Part shown: positions 26,981-35,520 of the stretch, piece by piece | Numbering within the stretch: position 1 is the first letter of the stretch | Layout of the letters: each line of letters begins with the position of its first letter | Assembly: GCA_963731035.1 (NCBI GenBank) | Contig: CAVSUY010000018.1 | Span: forward strand, 1-64,000 | Source: JAANXG01 sp963731035 | GTDB lineage: Bacteria > Pseudomonadota > Gammaproteobacteria > Arenicellales > JAANXG01 | DNA length: 64,000 bases | Reading direction: 5' to 3' | Position numbers and translations under genes: made by a program | The notes under the pieces: model-generated | What the model was told of the DNA's origin: nothing | The model's database searches: none | Seen by the model: only the letters and a program-made list of their open reading frames with translations

Positions 26981-27445
26981 TCAGTCCAGGGTCCGGGCCA
27001 GCACGTAGGCGTCCTCGCGGCCTTTCAGCGCGGGATAGTAGTCCTTGCGCACGCCGACCTCGTTGAAGCCGAGGTGCTGGTACAGCGCGTGCGCGCGCCG
27101 GTTCGAGATACGGACCTCGAGAAAGGCGATATGAGCGCGGGATCGTCTGGCGATGGCCAACAGGTCGTCCATCAGCAGCGCGCCATAGCCGTGGCCTTGC
27201 CGCTCCGGATGCACGCACAGGTTCATGACGTGGCATTCTCCGGCGCCCACCGACATGATGCCATAGCCCATCAACTCAATATCGCTGAAGCACACACGGC
27301 ACACATAGCCCGCCTTCATGCATTCCGAGAAAACATTCGCGCTCCACGGAAAATGGTAGCCCGCCCGTTCGATTTCCAATACATCTTCGATATCTCCTTC
27401 CCCCATGGAGCGAACAAAGGTCTGATGATCTACTACCGCGCTCAT
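26981..27445 (-). CDS. rimI: Ribosomal protein S18 alanine N-acetyltransferase
   Basis: A 154-residue GNAT acetyltransferase. The acetyl-CoA loop HPERQGHGYGALLMDDL is near residue 85, followed by FLEVRISNRRAHALYQHLGF and RKDYYP, both typical of RimI, which acetylates the N-terminal alanine of ribosomal protein S18. The start ATG 27445 overlaps the stop of the upstream uracil-DNA glycosylase gene as ATGA, the usual coupling for this pair in gammaproteobacteria. Confidence 0.93.
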   Translation of the reverse strand: MSAVVDHQTFVRSMGEGDIEDVLEIERAGYHFPWSANVFSECMKAGYVCRVCFSDIELMGYGIMSVGAGECHVMNLCVHPERQGHGYGALLMDDLLAIARRSRAHIAFLEVRISNRRAHALYQHLGFNEVGVRKDYYPALKGREDAYVLARTLD

Positions 27446-28221
27446 GACGACTCGCTGGTGTGCTTGATCAGGCACAGATCCTGCCATGCCTTGCGCTTAT
27501 CGAGCGGGTTGCGCAGCAGGTAGGCCGGATGGTAGGTAACGATCAGGGGAGTCTGCGATGCGGCGTGCTGGAAGACCTCGCCCCTCAGCTTGCCGATGGG
27601 ACGGCTGGTATTGAGGAGAGACTGGGCCGCGAACCTGCCCAGCGCGATAAGGAGCCTCGGCTTGACCAGCTCGATCTGGCGCAGCAGGTAGGCGCCGCAC
27701 TGCATCACCTCTTCGCCGTGAGGATCGCGGTTGTTCGGGGGACGGCACTTCAATACGTTGGCGATGAACACTTCCTCCCGCTTGCGGCCGACGGCGGCCA
27801 GCATCGCGTCCAGGAGCTTGCCCGCCCGGCCTACGAAGGGCTCACCCCTGCGGTCCTCTTCCGCCCCCGGGGCCTCGCCAACGAACATCCACTCGGCCTG
27901 CCGGTTGCCGATCCCGAACACCGTCTGGGTGCGTGTGCGGTGCAGCTCGCATTGCGTACAGCCGGCCACCGCGCCCTCCAGTGCTTCCCAGTCGAGCTGG
28001 GCAATGTTCTCCTCGGAACCGCCGGCGCGGCGCACGGCCGGCGCGGCCCGCCCACCGGAAAGGTCTTCCGGCGGCGCCGCGTCAGTGCGCCGCGACGGCT
28101 CTTGATCCATTGCCTGGGAAGACGGCGCGGTAGCCGCGCCGACCGGCAAGTCGGCGCGATCGCGCAGCCGCCACTGCACGATGCCCATAGCCTTCAGATA
28201 GCTCGCTTGCAAATCCGCCAT
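27442..28221 (-). CDS. Uracil-DNA glycosylase, family 4 type
   Basis: A 259-residue protein. A variable proline/alanine-rich N-terminal 80 residues precedes the catalytic domain with four cysteines for a [4Fe-4S] cluster (CTQCELH near residue 88 and others at FIANVLKCRP and VMQCGAYLL). The motif FVGEAPGAEEDRRGEPFVG is the active site of family 4 enzymes and the TYHPAYLLR motif lies near the end. It removes uracil from DNA. Pairs with rimI. Confidence 0.92.
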   Translation of the reverse strand: MADLQASYLKAMGIVQWRLRDRADLPVGAATAPSSQAMDQEPSRRTDAAPPEDLSGGRAAPAVRRAGGSEENIAQLDWEALEGAVAGCTQCELHRTRTQTVFGIGNRQAEWMFVGEAPGAEEDRRGEPFVGRAGKLLDAMLAAVGRKREEVFIANVLKCRPPNNRDPHGEEVMQCGAYLLRQIELVKPRLLIALGRFAAQSLLNTSRPIGKLRGEVFQHAASQTPLIVTYHPAYLLRNPLDKRKAWQDLCLIKHTSESS

Positions 28222-28422
28222 ATACCAAGTCTACACGCCGGTTCGACCGACAGCGAGGCGCGGCCGCCGGCCGGGGCGGCATACTTCGCAGACGGCGTAC
28301 CGCGGCCGACCTACCGGGATGCAGGAAGTGCGGCAGATCGCCTGGAGCGAGATGCCGCCGACCTGCGACGTCCCAGTCGGTGCAACCCTCCCCCATTCAT
28401 GGAAGCGGGAAAGCCCGGCCCG

Positions 28423-29976
28423 TCAAATGGCCTGGCTGCGCTGTGGATGCGCGCGCGGGGCCTGGACCTCGGATGTTAGCTTGTTCAGCGCCATGACGTA
28501 GGCCTTGGCCGAGGCGATCACGATGTCCGTGTCCGCGCCCAGCCCGTTGCACACGCGCCCGCCCTTCTCGAGGCGCACCGTCACTTCGCCCTGGGCATCG
28601 GCGCCGCTGGTGATGGCGCTGACCGAGAACAGCTTCAGCTCAGCGTCGTTGTCGACGATCATGTCGATGGCCTTGAAGGTGGCGTCCACGGCGCCGTCGC
28701 CCTTGGCCTCGGCCGACTGCTCGACCCCGTCCACCGACAGCACCACCTTCGCCACCGGCGTCTCGCCGATGCAGGAACACACCTGCATGTGCGCCAGCTT
28801 GATGCGCTCGTAGGCCTGCTGGATCTCCTCCTCGTTGATCAGCGCCTGCAGGTCCTCGTCGAAAATCTCGTGTTTCTTGTCCGCCAAGTCCTTGAAGCGG
28901 GCGAAGGCCGAGTTGAGCTCTTCTTCCGAAGCGAACTCCACCCCCAGCTCCTTGAGCCGGCTCTTGAACGCGTTGCGGCCGGAATGCTTGCCCAGCACCA
29001 TGCGGTTGGTGCTCCAGCCCACGTCTTCGGCGCGCATGATCTCGTAAGTCTCGCGAGACTTGATAACGCCGTCCTGATGGATGCCGGACTCGTGGGCGAA
29101 GGCATTGGCGCCTACCACCGCCTTGTTCGGCTGCACCTGGAATCCGGTGATGCCGGCCACCAACCGGCTCGCGGGAACGATCTGGGTGGCGTCGAGACGG
29201 GTGTCACAGGGAAAGACGTCCTTGCGGGTGCGTACCGCCATCACAATCTCTTCCAGCGAGGCGTTTCCCGCCCGTTCGCCGAGGCCGTTGATGGTGCATT
29301 CCACCTGTCGGGCGCCTTCCATCACGGCGGCCAGCGAGTTGGCCACCGCCAGTCCCAGGTCATTGTGGCAGTGGACCGAGAACACGGCCTTGTCGGAGTT
29401 GGGGACGCTCTCCCTGAGCTTGCGGATCAAGTCGCCGAACTGGGCCGGAATGTTGTATCCAACGGTGTCGGGAATGTTGACCGTGGCGGCGCCGGCATCG
29501 ATGGCCGCCTCCACCACGCGGCACAGGAAATCGAATTCCGAACGGCCGGCATCCTCGGGAGAGAACTCGACGTTGTCCGTGAACTGCCTGGCGTACTGGA
29601 CCGCCCACTTGGCCTGCTCCAGCACCTGCTCCGGCTCCATGCGGAGCTTGGCCTTCATGTGGATGGGCGAGGTGGCGATGAAGGTGTGGATCCGGCCGGA
29701 CTCGGCCGGCTTGATGGCCGAGGCGGCGCGGTCGATGTCGGGTTGAACCGCCCGGGCCAGACCGCAGACGGTGCTGTTCTTGATGATCTTGGCCACCGCG
29801 TGTACGGCGTCGTGATCGCCCTTGCTGGCGGCGGGGAATCCGGCTTCGATCACATCCACCCGCATCTTCTCCAGCACCCGGGCGATCCTGATCTTCTCGT
29901 CCTGGGTCATGGACGCGCCGGGGCTCTGCTCACCGTCGCGCATGGTGGTGTCAAAAATGATTAAGTGGTCGCTCAT
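28423..29976 (-). CDS. leuA: 2-Isopropylmalate synthase
   Basis: A 517-residue enzyme that condenses acetyl-CoA and 2-oxoisovalerate, the first step of leucine synthesis. ATG 29976 is chosen: AGGAG lies 8 bases upstream, and MSDHLIIFDTTMRDGEQSPG is the family start with the catalytic metal-binding region. HCHNDLGLAVANSLAA and NGLGERAGNASLEEI follow, and the last 130 residues form the leucine-binding regulatory domain. A leucine-rich leader peptide (30077-30166) lies 100 bp upstream. It ends the ilv-psd-pss block, so leucine supply may be regulated separately. Confidence 0.97.
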   Translation of the reverse strand: MSDHLIIFDTTMRDGEQSPGASMTQDEKIRIARVLEKMRVDVIEAGFPAASKGDHDAVHAVAKIIKNSTVCGLARAVQPDIDRAASAIKPAESGRIHTFIATSPIHMKAKLRMEPEQVLEQAKWAVQYARQFTDNVEFSPEDAGRSEFDFLCRVVEAAIDAGAATVNIPDTVGYNIPAQFGDLIRKLRESVPNSDKAVFSVHCHNDLGLAVANSLAAVMEGARQVECTINGLGERAGNASLEEIVMAVRTRKDVFPCDTRLDATQIVPASRLVAGITGFQVQPNKAVVGANAFAHESGIHQDGVIKSRETYEIMRAEDVGWSTNRMVLGKHSGRNAFKSRLKELGVEFASEEELNSAFARFKDLADKKHEIFDEDLQALINEEEIQQAYERIKLAHMQVCSCIGETPVAKVVLSVDGVEQSAEAKGDGAVDATFKAIDMIVDNDAELKLFSVSAITSGADAQGEVTVRLEKGGRVCNGLGADTDIVIASAKAYVMALNKLTSEVQAPRAHPQRSQAI

Positions 29977-30076
29977 GGCTGTGCTCCTGCCTGCTCGAAA
30001 CTGTCGTAGTTGACCCCGGACCGGCAGCTGGTCCGTGGAAATCGTGTATAAATTTTGAGGTCGAGTTAGATTGCGC

Positions 30077-30166
30077 CTAGCGGCGCAGCAGCAGGAGCGC
30101 GCGCAGGGCCGCACCCGGCAGAAGCAGGGCTTGAAGGCTGAGGGTGGGATGGGTGCCTTTAAGCAT
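30077..30166 (-). CDS. leuL: Leucine-rich leader peptide upstream of leuA
   Basis: A 29-codon frame on the minus strand, stopping 100 bp before the leuA start. Eleven of 29 residues are leucine, including SLQALLLPG and ALRALLLLRR just before the stop. Leader peptides with such runs control leu operons by attenuation through ribosome stalling on leucine codons. The stop codon sits inside a perfect 6-bp hairpin (30072-30087). No strong T-run terminator appears between it and leuA, and its ribosome site is poor, so the mechanism is uncertain. Not previously recognised in this window by length-based gene calling. Confidence 0.5.
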   Translation of the reverse strand: MLKGTHPTLSLQALLLPGAALRALLLLRR

Positions 30167-30362
30167 GATCCGGAGTTTAGGCTCAAAATTGATTGAATTG
30201 CAAGCAATACGGGGTTGCCGGACCCGGGTCGGCAGGTAAGGGACCGCTGCGCGCCGAGAACCTCGTCATTCCTTCATCGGAACCGCCGGGGCCCGGCAGG
30301 GTTTTCTGGATTGCCGCGGCCTTTCGGGCCTTGCAATGACGGGATTCGTGCTTGCGGGGGGG

Positions 30363-30444
30363 ATCGCGACTGAAGTCGCTCCTACAATCCGAGGCCAGGC
30401 ATCGCGGTCGACCCACGGATTGTAGGAGCGACTTCAGTCGCGAT
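30363..30444. repeat. REP pair (BIME), 28-bp perfect arms
   Basis: Two copies of a REP-like sequence in opposite orientation: 30363-30390 (ATCGCGACTGAAGTCGCTCC and on) and its exact reverse complement at 30417-30444, with 26 bp between. It lies between pssA and the leuA leader region. Relatives are at 36771-36851, 52403-52430 and 62345-62424. The interval 30167-30362 holds no gene; the leuA promoter should be there. Confidence 0.85.
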
Positions 30445-30456
30445 TCACGGACTTAC

Positions 30457-31254
30457 TCACAAGCCACCATTGCCCGTCTGCTCCCGCTGGCTGCGCCGGC
30501 GGCGGATCTTGCGGATGCGCATGGCCTTGAGAACGGGGCCGGAGATGAAGTAACCGAAGAAGATCACGAACAGAATCAAGGGAGCGTCGAACGCCAGCAG
30601 CACGAAGAACAAGACCACCGGCAGCAGCGCAAAGAACGGCACCCTGCCCTTCAGATCCATGTCCTTGAAGCTGCGGAACTTGATATTGCTGACCATGGCC
30701 CCCGCCACCAGGAGGGTCAGCGCCCAGGTCACGTATCGCAGGTTGGAAGCGTCGAACTCGTAGGATTCGATCAGCCACACCCAGGACGCCAGCACCGCCG
30801 CCCCGGCGGGACTCGGCAGACCCTGGAAATAGCGCTTGTCCATCACCGTCCGGATATTGAATCGGGCCAGGCGCAAAGCGGTGCAGGCCACGTAGATGAA
30901 GGCCACCAGCCAGCCCAGCCTGTTCATCGAGTACAAAGCCCACTCGTAAACCACCAACGCCGGCGCCAGGCCGAAGGCGATCACATCGGAAAGGCTGTCG
31001 TACTCGGCGCCAAAATCGCTGGTGGTCTTGGTCAGGCGCGCCACCCGGCCGTCCAAGGCGTCGAGGACCATGGCCGCGAAGATGGCGCTGGCCCCGAGCT
31101 CGAAGTTGCCCTTGGTGGCCTGAACGATGGCAAAGAACCCGAAATACAGCGCCGCCGTCGTGATCAGGTTGGGCAGGAAATAGATCGACCGGCGCGCAAC
31201 CCGGTGTTTCTCCCGGGCAACCGGATCAAGCTGTTCTCGATGGTCGTCAGACAT
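30457..31254 (-). CDS. pssA: Phosphatidylserine synthase
   Basis: A 265-residue membrane protein of the CDP-alcohol phosphotransferase family. The catalytic motif D-x2-DG-x2-AR-x8-G-x3-D is present as DALDGRVARL then DFGAEYDSLSDV. Several membrane segments follow. It makes phosphatidylserine from CDP-diacylglycerol and serine. It overlaps the end of psd by 8 bp on the minus strand, so the enzyme and the decarboxylase that uses its product are co-translated. Confidence 0.93.
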   Translation of the reverse strand: MSDDHREQLDPVAREKHRVARRSIYFLPNLITTAALYFGFFAIVQATKGNFELGASAIFAAMVLDALDGRVARLTKTTSDFGAEYDSLSDVIAFGLAPALVVYEWALYSMNRLGWLVAFIYVACTALRLARFNIRTVMDKRYFQGLPSPAGAAVLASWVWLIESYEFDASNLRYVTWALTLLVAGAMVSNIKFRSFKDMDLKGRVPFFALLPVVLFFVLLAFDAPLILFVIFFGYFISGPVLKAMRIRKIRRRRSQREQTGNGGL

Positions 31255-31906
31255 GTCGATCTTTCGATTTAAACCGCCCCAGTACGCTCAGGCCGGCCGT
31301 CACGGCGTCACCCAGCGCGACCGCCGGCTCGAACTCGTCCGGTGACAGATATATGTCCACCCGCGATCCAAAACGGATGAACCCGTAGCGCTGCCCCGCA
31401 AGCACGGTGTCCCCTTTCCCGACGTAGCACAGTATACGCCTGGCGATGAGCCCCGCCACCTGCACCACGGTGACGTCGCGGCCCGCCGAATCGCGGATCC
31501 ACAGCGCCTTGCGCTCATTCTCCTCGGACGACTTGTCCAGCGCCGCGTTGAGAAACTTCCCGGGCGCGTACCATTCGTTCTCCACCGAGCCGCCGATCGG
31601 AGCCCGATTCGAGTGCACCGAGAAGACATTCATGAACACGCTGATCTTGAAGCCGTCGCGTTCCAGGTAAGGGTCCCTCGCCGGCCCGGCGAATACCACC
31701 TTGCCGTCAGCTGGCGACAGCACGAGCTCGGGACCGGACGGCGGCGAGCGCTCGGGGTCGCGGAAGAACTGCAGCACGAATACCAAGGCCACCCACGCCG
31801 GCAGCCACAGCCACCACGGCGCCAGCCAGGTAGCCAGCGCCGCCACCAGGGCAACCACGGCGATGTGGACCCAGCCCTCGCGGGCCAGGATGGGATGCTT
31901 CCCCAC
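31247..31906 (-). CDS. psd: Phosphatidylserine decarboxylase, short form
   Basis: A 219-residue proenzyme of the short (PSD-A like) type. NVFSVHSNRAPIGG near residue 85 and GFIRFGSRVDIYLSP near 180 are the family signatures; self-cleavage before the serine of FGSR gives the pyruvoyl group. Two N-terminal hydrophobic segments hold it in the inner membrane. It converts phosphatidylserine to phosphatidylethanolamine. Between ilvC and pssA, a common arrangement in this group. Confidence 0.93.
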   Translation of the reverse strand: MGKHPILAREGWVHIAVVALVAALATWLAPWWLWLPAWVALVFVLQFFRDPERSPPSGPELVLSPADGKVVFAGPARDPYLERDGFKISVFMNVFSVHSNRAPIGGSVENEWYAPGKFLNAALDKSSEENERKALWIRDSAGRDVTVVQVAGLIARRILCYVGKGDTVLAGQRYGFIRFGSRVDIYLSPDEFEPAVALGDAVTAGLSVLGRFKSKDRHV

Positions 31907-31923
31907 GCGGTCGGTTGAACTGC

Positions 31924-32940
31924 TCAGTTGACCGACCGATCGACGACCCGTGAGGCCTTGATCCAGGGCATCATGTCGCGCAGCCTGGCGCCGACCTCCT
32001 CGACCTGATGGGCGGCCGCCTCCTCGCGCAGCTTGCGGAACTTCGGCTGGCCGGCGGCGTTCTCATCCATCCATTCGCGGGCGAACTGGCCGCTTTGGAT
32101 CTCCTCGAGAATCTTCTTCATGGTGGCCCGGGTCTGATCGGTGACGATTCTCGGGCCGCGGGTCAGATCGCCGTACTCCGCAGTGTTGGAAATGGAGTAG
32201 CGCATATTGGCGATGCCCCCTTCGTAGAGCAGGTCGACGATCAGCTTGGTCTCGTGAAGGCACTCGAAGTAGGCCATCTCCGGGGCATAGCCCGCCTCCA
32301 CCAGGGTGTCGAATCCGGCCTCGATGAGGGCCGTCAAGCCGCCGCACAAAACAGTCTGCTCGCCGAACAGGTCGGTTTCCGTCTCCTCGCGGAAACTGGT
32401 TTCGATAACGCCGGCTCTGCCGCCGCCGATGGCGGACGCGTAGGACAGCGCGGCGGCTTTGGCCTTGCCGCTGGAATCCTGCTGGATCGCGATGAGGCAC
32501 GGCACGCCGCCGCCCTGGGTGAAGGTCGATCGCACCAGATGTCCCGGGCCCTTGGGCGCCACCATGAACACGTCCATGTCTTCCCGCGGCGCGATGAAGC
32601 CGAAATGGATGTTGAAGCCGTGGGCAAAAACCAGCGCCGCGCCGGGCTTCATGTTCGGTTCGACCTGATCGGCGTAGATCTTCGCCTGCAGCTCATCCGG
32701 CACCAGCATCATGACCACGTCAGCCCCGGCCACGGCCTCGGGCACCTCGGCAACCTTGAGGCCGGCTTTTTCGGCCTTCGAACGTGATTCCGAACCCTCG
32801 CGCAGGCCCACCACCACGTCCACCCCGCTGTCCTTCAGGTTGTTGGCGTGGGCATGGCCCTGGGACCCGTAGCCGATGATGGCGACCTTGCATTGGCCGA
32901 TAATGGATGGGTCCGCGTCTTTGTCGTAATAAACTTGCAT
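31924..32940 (-). CDS. ilvC: Ketol-acid reductoisomerase
   Basis: A 338-residue class I enzyme. NADPH binding is visible at IGYGSQGHAHANNLKDSG, GLREGSESRSK follows, and the C-terminal knotted domain carries the metal ligands (GLTALIEAGFDTLVEAGY, FECLHETKLIVDL). It makes dihydroxyisovalerate and dihydroxymethylvalerate for valine, leucine and isoleucine. It lies downstream of ilvIH, with 126 bp between ilvH and ilvC holding a hairpin. Confidence 0.97.
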   Translation of the reverse strand: MQVYYDKDADPSIIGQCKVAIIGYGSQGHAHANNLKDSGVDVVVGLREGSESRSKAEKAGLKVAEVPEAVAGADVVMMLVPDELQAKIYADQVEPNMKPGAALVFAHGFNIHFGFIAPREDMDVFMVAPKGPGHLVRSTFTQGGGVPCLIAIQQDSSGKAKAAALSYASAIGGGRAGVIETSFREETETDLFGEQTVLCGGLTALIEAGFDTLVEAGYAPEMAYFECLHETKLIVDLLYEGGIANMRYSISNTAEYGDLTRGPRIVTDQTRATMKKILEEIQSGQFAREWMDENAAGQPKFRKLREEAAAHQVEEVGARLRDMMPWIKASRVVDRSVN

Positions 32941-33034
32941 GGTTTGAATATCCGCTGTCTTTTGAAGTGTTGGGTGGCTCTCGAGCCGATGCTCTACCTC
33001 TCGAGGATGTCGTGGAAGCTTCGCTGCTTCAAGT

Positions 33035-33060
33035 TCCCTCTCGCCCGGCGGGGAGAGGGA
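33035..33060. repeat. Hairpin TCCCTCTC/GAGAGGGA between ilvH and ilvC
   Basis: Inverted repeat with arms TCCCTCTC and GAGAGGGA around a GC-rich centre that also pairs. One of the four CTCTCCC-type palindromes in the window. Located in the ilvH-ilvC gap, it may tune the ratio of the two transcripts. Confidence 0.5.
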
Positions 33061-33066
33061 ACGTTT

Positions 33067-33558
33067 TCAAACCGTCAGCGCCCGGTCTCCACGGGCGATG
33101 CCGGTGCCGCCGGAGCGTACGACCTCGATGATATCGGTGATCTCCAGTGCCTTGACGAAAGCGTCCAGCTTCTCGACAGTGCCCGTAAGCTCCAGCGTGT
33201 AGGTGGAGTCGGTCACGTCGATGATCCGGCCCCGGAATATATCCACCAGGCGCTTGACCTCTTCCCGTGCCTGATCCACCGCCTTGACCTTGACCAGCAT
33301 CAGCTCCCGCTCGATGTGGGCGCCTTCCGTCAGGTCCTGCAGCTTGACCACATCGACCAGCTTGTTCAACTGCTTGGTGATCTGCTCGATAATCTCGTCG
33401 GACCCCGAGGTGACGATGGTCATTCGCGACAGGGAACGATCCTCCGTGGGCGCCACGGTGAGAGATTCGATGTTGTAGCCCCGGGCGGAAAACAGACCGG
33501 CGACGCGTGACAAGGCGCCTGCTTCGTTCTCGAGCAGGACCGAAATAATATGTCGCAT
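33067..33558 (-). CDS. ilvH: Acetolactate synthase small subunit
   Basis: A 163-residue regulatory subunit. Start ATG 33558 gives MRHIISVLLENEAGALSRVA, the usual beginning of the ACT domain that binds valine; a longer frame start lies inside ilvI. SARGYNIESLTVAPT and the C-terminal domain follow. It begins 1 base after the ilvI stop, so the two subunits are made together. Confidence 0.96.
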   Translation of the reverse strand: MRHIISVLLENEAGALSRVAGLFSARGYNIESLTVAPTEDRSLSRMTIVTSGSDEIIEQITKQLNKLVDVVKLQDLTEGAHIERELMLVKVKAVDQAREEVKRLVDIFRGRIIDVTDSTYTLELTGTVEKLDAFVKALEITDIIEVVRSGGTGIARGDRALTV

Positions 33559-33559
33559 A

Positions 33560-35299
33560 TCAGGCCAGTTCCCTTTCCTGCGGCGGCGCACCGACCCCCG
33601 GGTTCAAATGCATCTGGTTGTGTCCCGCGCCGGCGGCGATCATCGGATAGACGTTTTCGGTCTGATCGGTGATGAAATCCAGAAAGACGAGCTGGTCCTT
33701 CATGCCCATCGCCTCGCGAAGCGCTCCTTCGACGTCGCCGGGCTTTTCGATCCGCATTCCCGAGTGACCGAAGGCCTCCGCCAGGGCGACGAAGTCCGGC
33801 AGCGCGTCCATGTAGGAATGGGCGTATCGGCGATCATAGAAGAACTCCTGCCACTGCCGCACCATGCCCATGTAGCGGTTGTTGAGATTGACGATCTTGA
33901 TGGGCAGGTCGTATTGCCGGCAGGTGGACAACTCCTGGATGCACATGATGATGCTGGCTTCGCCGGTGATACAGGCAACGGTAGCGTCCGGGTGCGCGAT
34001 CTGCACGCCCATGGCCGCCGGCAAACCGAAGCCCATGGTGCCGAGCCCGCCGGAGTTGATCCAGCGGCGGGGCTTCGTAAATCCGTAGAACTGCGCCGCC
34101 CACATCTGATGCTGGCCGACGTCGGAGGTCACAAAAGCGTCGCCGCCGGTGATGGAGTACAGGGCCTCCACCACCATCTGCGGCTTGATCAGGTCGGACG
34201 TCTTGTCGTAGGCAAGGCTGTTCACGCCCCGCCACTCGGTAATCTGATCCCACCACTGCTTGATCGCCTGCTCGTCGGGTTTCTGCTCGCGGGCTTTGAT
34301 GTCGGCCACCAGGTCGGTAAGGATCCGCTTGGCGTCGCCGACGATAGGCACGTCGGTGCGTACGTTCTTGCCGATGGAAGACGGATCGACGTCCACGTGG
34401 ATGATCTTGGCGCCCGGCGAGAACTTGGACAGATCGCCGGTGACCCGGTCGTCGAAACGGGCGCCCACCGCCAGCATGACGTCGCAGCCATGCATGGCCA
34501 TGTTGGCCTCGTAGGTCCCGTGCATCCCCAGCATGCCCAGGAACAGGGGATCGCCGGCGGGAAAAGTGCCGAGCCCCATCAAGGTGTTGGTGCACGGATA
34601 GCCCAGCAGCCGGACCAGTTCCTGCAATTCGTCCTCGGCACCGGCACTCACCACCCCGCCGCCGGTATAGATGATCGGCCGCCTGGCATTCAACAGCAGG
34701 TCCGCCGCGCGGCGGACCTGCTTCGGGTGGCCCTTGCTGACCGGTGCGTAGGACCGCATGCTCACGGAGCTCGGATAGAAATACTCGGTCTTGTTCGCGG
34801 TGACATCCTTGGGCACGTCGACCAGCACCGGGCCGGGCCGGCCGCTGGCCGCGAGGTAGAACGCTTTTTTCATCGTGGTGGCGAGATCGCGAACGTCCTT
34901 GACCAGGAAGTTGTGCTTGACACAGGGCCGGGTGATGCCCACGGCGTCCACCTCCTGGAAGGCGTCGTCGCCGATCAGGTGGGTCGCCACCTGTCCGGAA
35001 ATGACCACCATGGGGATGGAGTCCATGTAGGCGGTGGCAATGCCGGTGACGGCATTGGTGATCCCGGGGCCGGAGGTCACCAGCACGACGCCGGGCCGGC
35101 CCGTCGCACGGGCGTAGCCGTCGGCCGCATGGGCCGCGCCCTGCTCGTGGCGCACCAGGATATGCTGCACGTCAGACTGCTTGTACAGCGCGTCATAGAT
35201 GTGCAGCGCCGCGCCGCCCGGATAGCCGAATATGTGTTCGACACCTTCGTCCTTTAGACAACGGACGAGGATGTCAGCCCCGCTCAATTCCACGTTCAT
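33560..35299 (-). CDS. ilvI: Acetolactate synthase large subunit
   Basis: A 579-residue thiamine diphosphate enzyme making acetolactate or acetohydroxybutyrate. GYPGGAALHIYDALYK with its glutamate-containing RHEQGAAHAADGYARATG, VLVTSGPGITNAVTGIA, and GDASI-type cofactor motif (here GEASIIMCIQELSTC) with NNRYMGMVRQWQE are present. The Gly-Asp of the usual GDG-SI motif is Gly-Glu here, as in the IlvI branch. It heads the ilvIHC-psd-pssA block, with a promoter and hairpin just upstream. Confidence 0.95.
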   Translation of the reverse strand: MNVELSGADILVRCLKDEGVEHIFGYPGGAALHIYDALYKQSDVQHILVRHEQGAAHAADGYARATGRPGVVLVTSGPGITNAVTGIATAYMDSIPMVVISGQVATHLIGDDAFQEVDAVGITRPCVKHNFLVKDVRDLATTMKKAFYLAASGRPGPVLVDVPKDVTANKTEYFYPSSVSMRSYAPVSKGHPKQVRRAADLLLNARRPIIYTGGGVVSAGAEDELQELVRLLGYPCTNTLMGLGTFPAGDPLFLGMLGMHGTYEANMAMHGCDVMLAVGARFDDRVTGDLSKFSPGAKIIHVDVDPSSIGKNVRTDVPIVGDAKRILTDLVADIKAREQKPDEQAIKQWWDQITEWRGVNSLAYDKTSDLIKPQMVVEALYSITGGDAFVTSDVGQHQMWAAQFYGFTKPRRWINSGGLGTMGFGLPAAMGVQIAHPDATVACITGEASIIMCIQELSTCRQYDLPIKIVNLNNRYMGMVRQWQEFFYDRRYAHSYMDALPDFVALAEAFGHSGMRIEKPGDVEGALREAMGMKDQLVFLDFITDQTENVYPMIAAGAGHNQMHLNPGVGAPPQERELA

Positions 35300-35317
35300 C
35301 CCCCGAAACTAATTGAT

Positions 35318-35348
35318 TAAAAAGACAAAAATCGCCCGAAAATGGGCG
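35318..35348 (-). terminator. Terminator-like hairpin in the ilvI leader
   Basis: On the minus strand, CGCCC-ATTTTC-GGGCG is followed by ATTTTTGTCTTTTT, a Rho-independent terminator shape. It begins only a few bases after the predicted transcript start (about 35351) and lies 19 bp before the ilvI start codon, so it could act as an early attenuator of the ilv operon. Confidence 0.5.
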
Positions 35349-35357
35349 CTTGAAGCT

Positions 35358-35386
35358 AGTATAAACGTCGTTTTTGCCGTAAGCAA
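35358..35386 (-). promoter_or_regulatory. Predicted sigma-70 promoter of ilvIHC
   Basis: On the minus strand, TTGCTT (-35, 35381-35386) and TATACT (-10, 35358-35363) are separated by 17 bp, close to consensus. The start would be near 35351, 50 bp upstream of ilvI and just ahead of a terminator-like hairpin. Confidence 0.6.
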
Positions 35387-35520
35387 AACCATGTGTGGAA
35401 TTCTTCCCGGCCGGCATGCCCGGAGACCGACTCCCCGTCCGCGCAGGCCTACCGGTTTTCACACCGCTATTGAACAAATCCGCCCCTGAATGGACAATTA
35501 CGCCCGGAACGAGGAATTCA

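Noticed and set aside
33608..35257. 549-codon open frame on plus
   Set aside because: Antisense of ilvI; histidine/glycine-rich composition typical of shadow frames.
35309..35392. 27-codon frame rich in Val, Leu and Ile upstream of ilvI, considered as an attenuation leader peptide
   Set aside because: It overlaps the predicted promoter, and the hairpin lies inside the frame, so a transcript from that promoter could not encode it.
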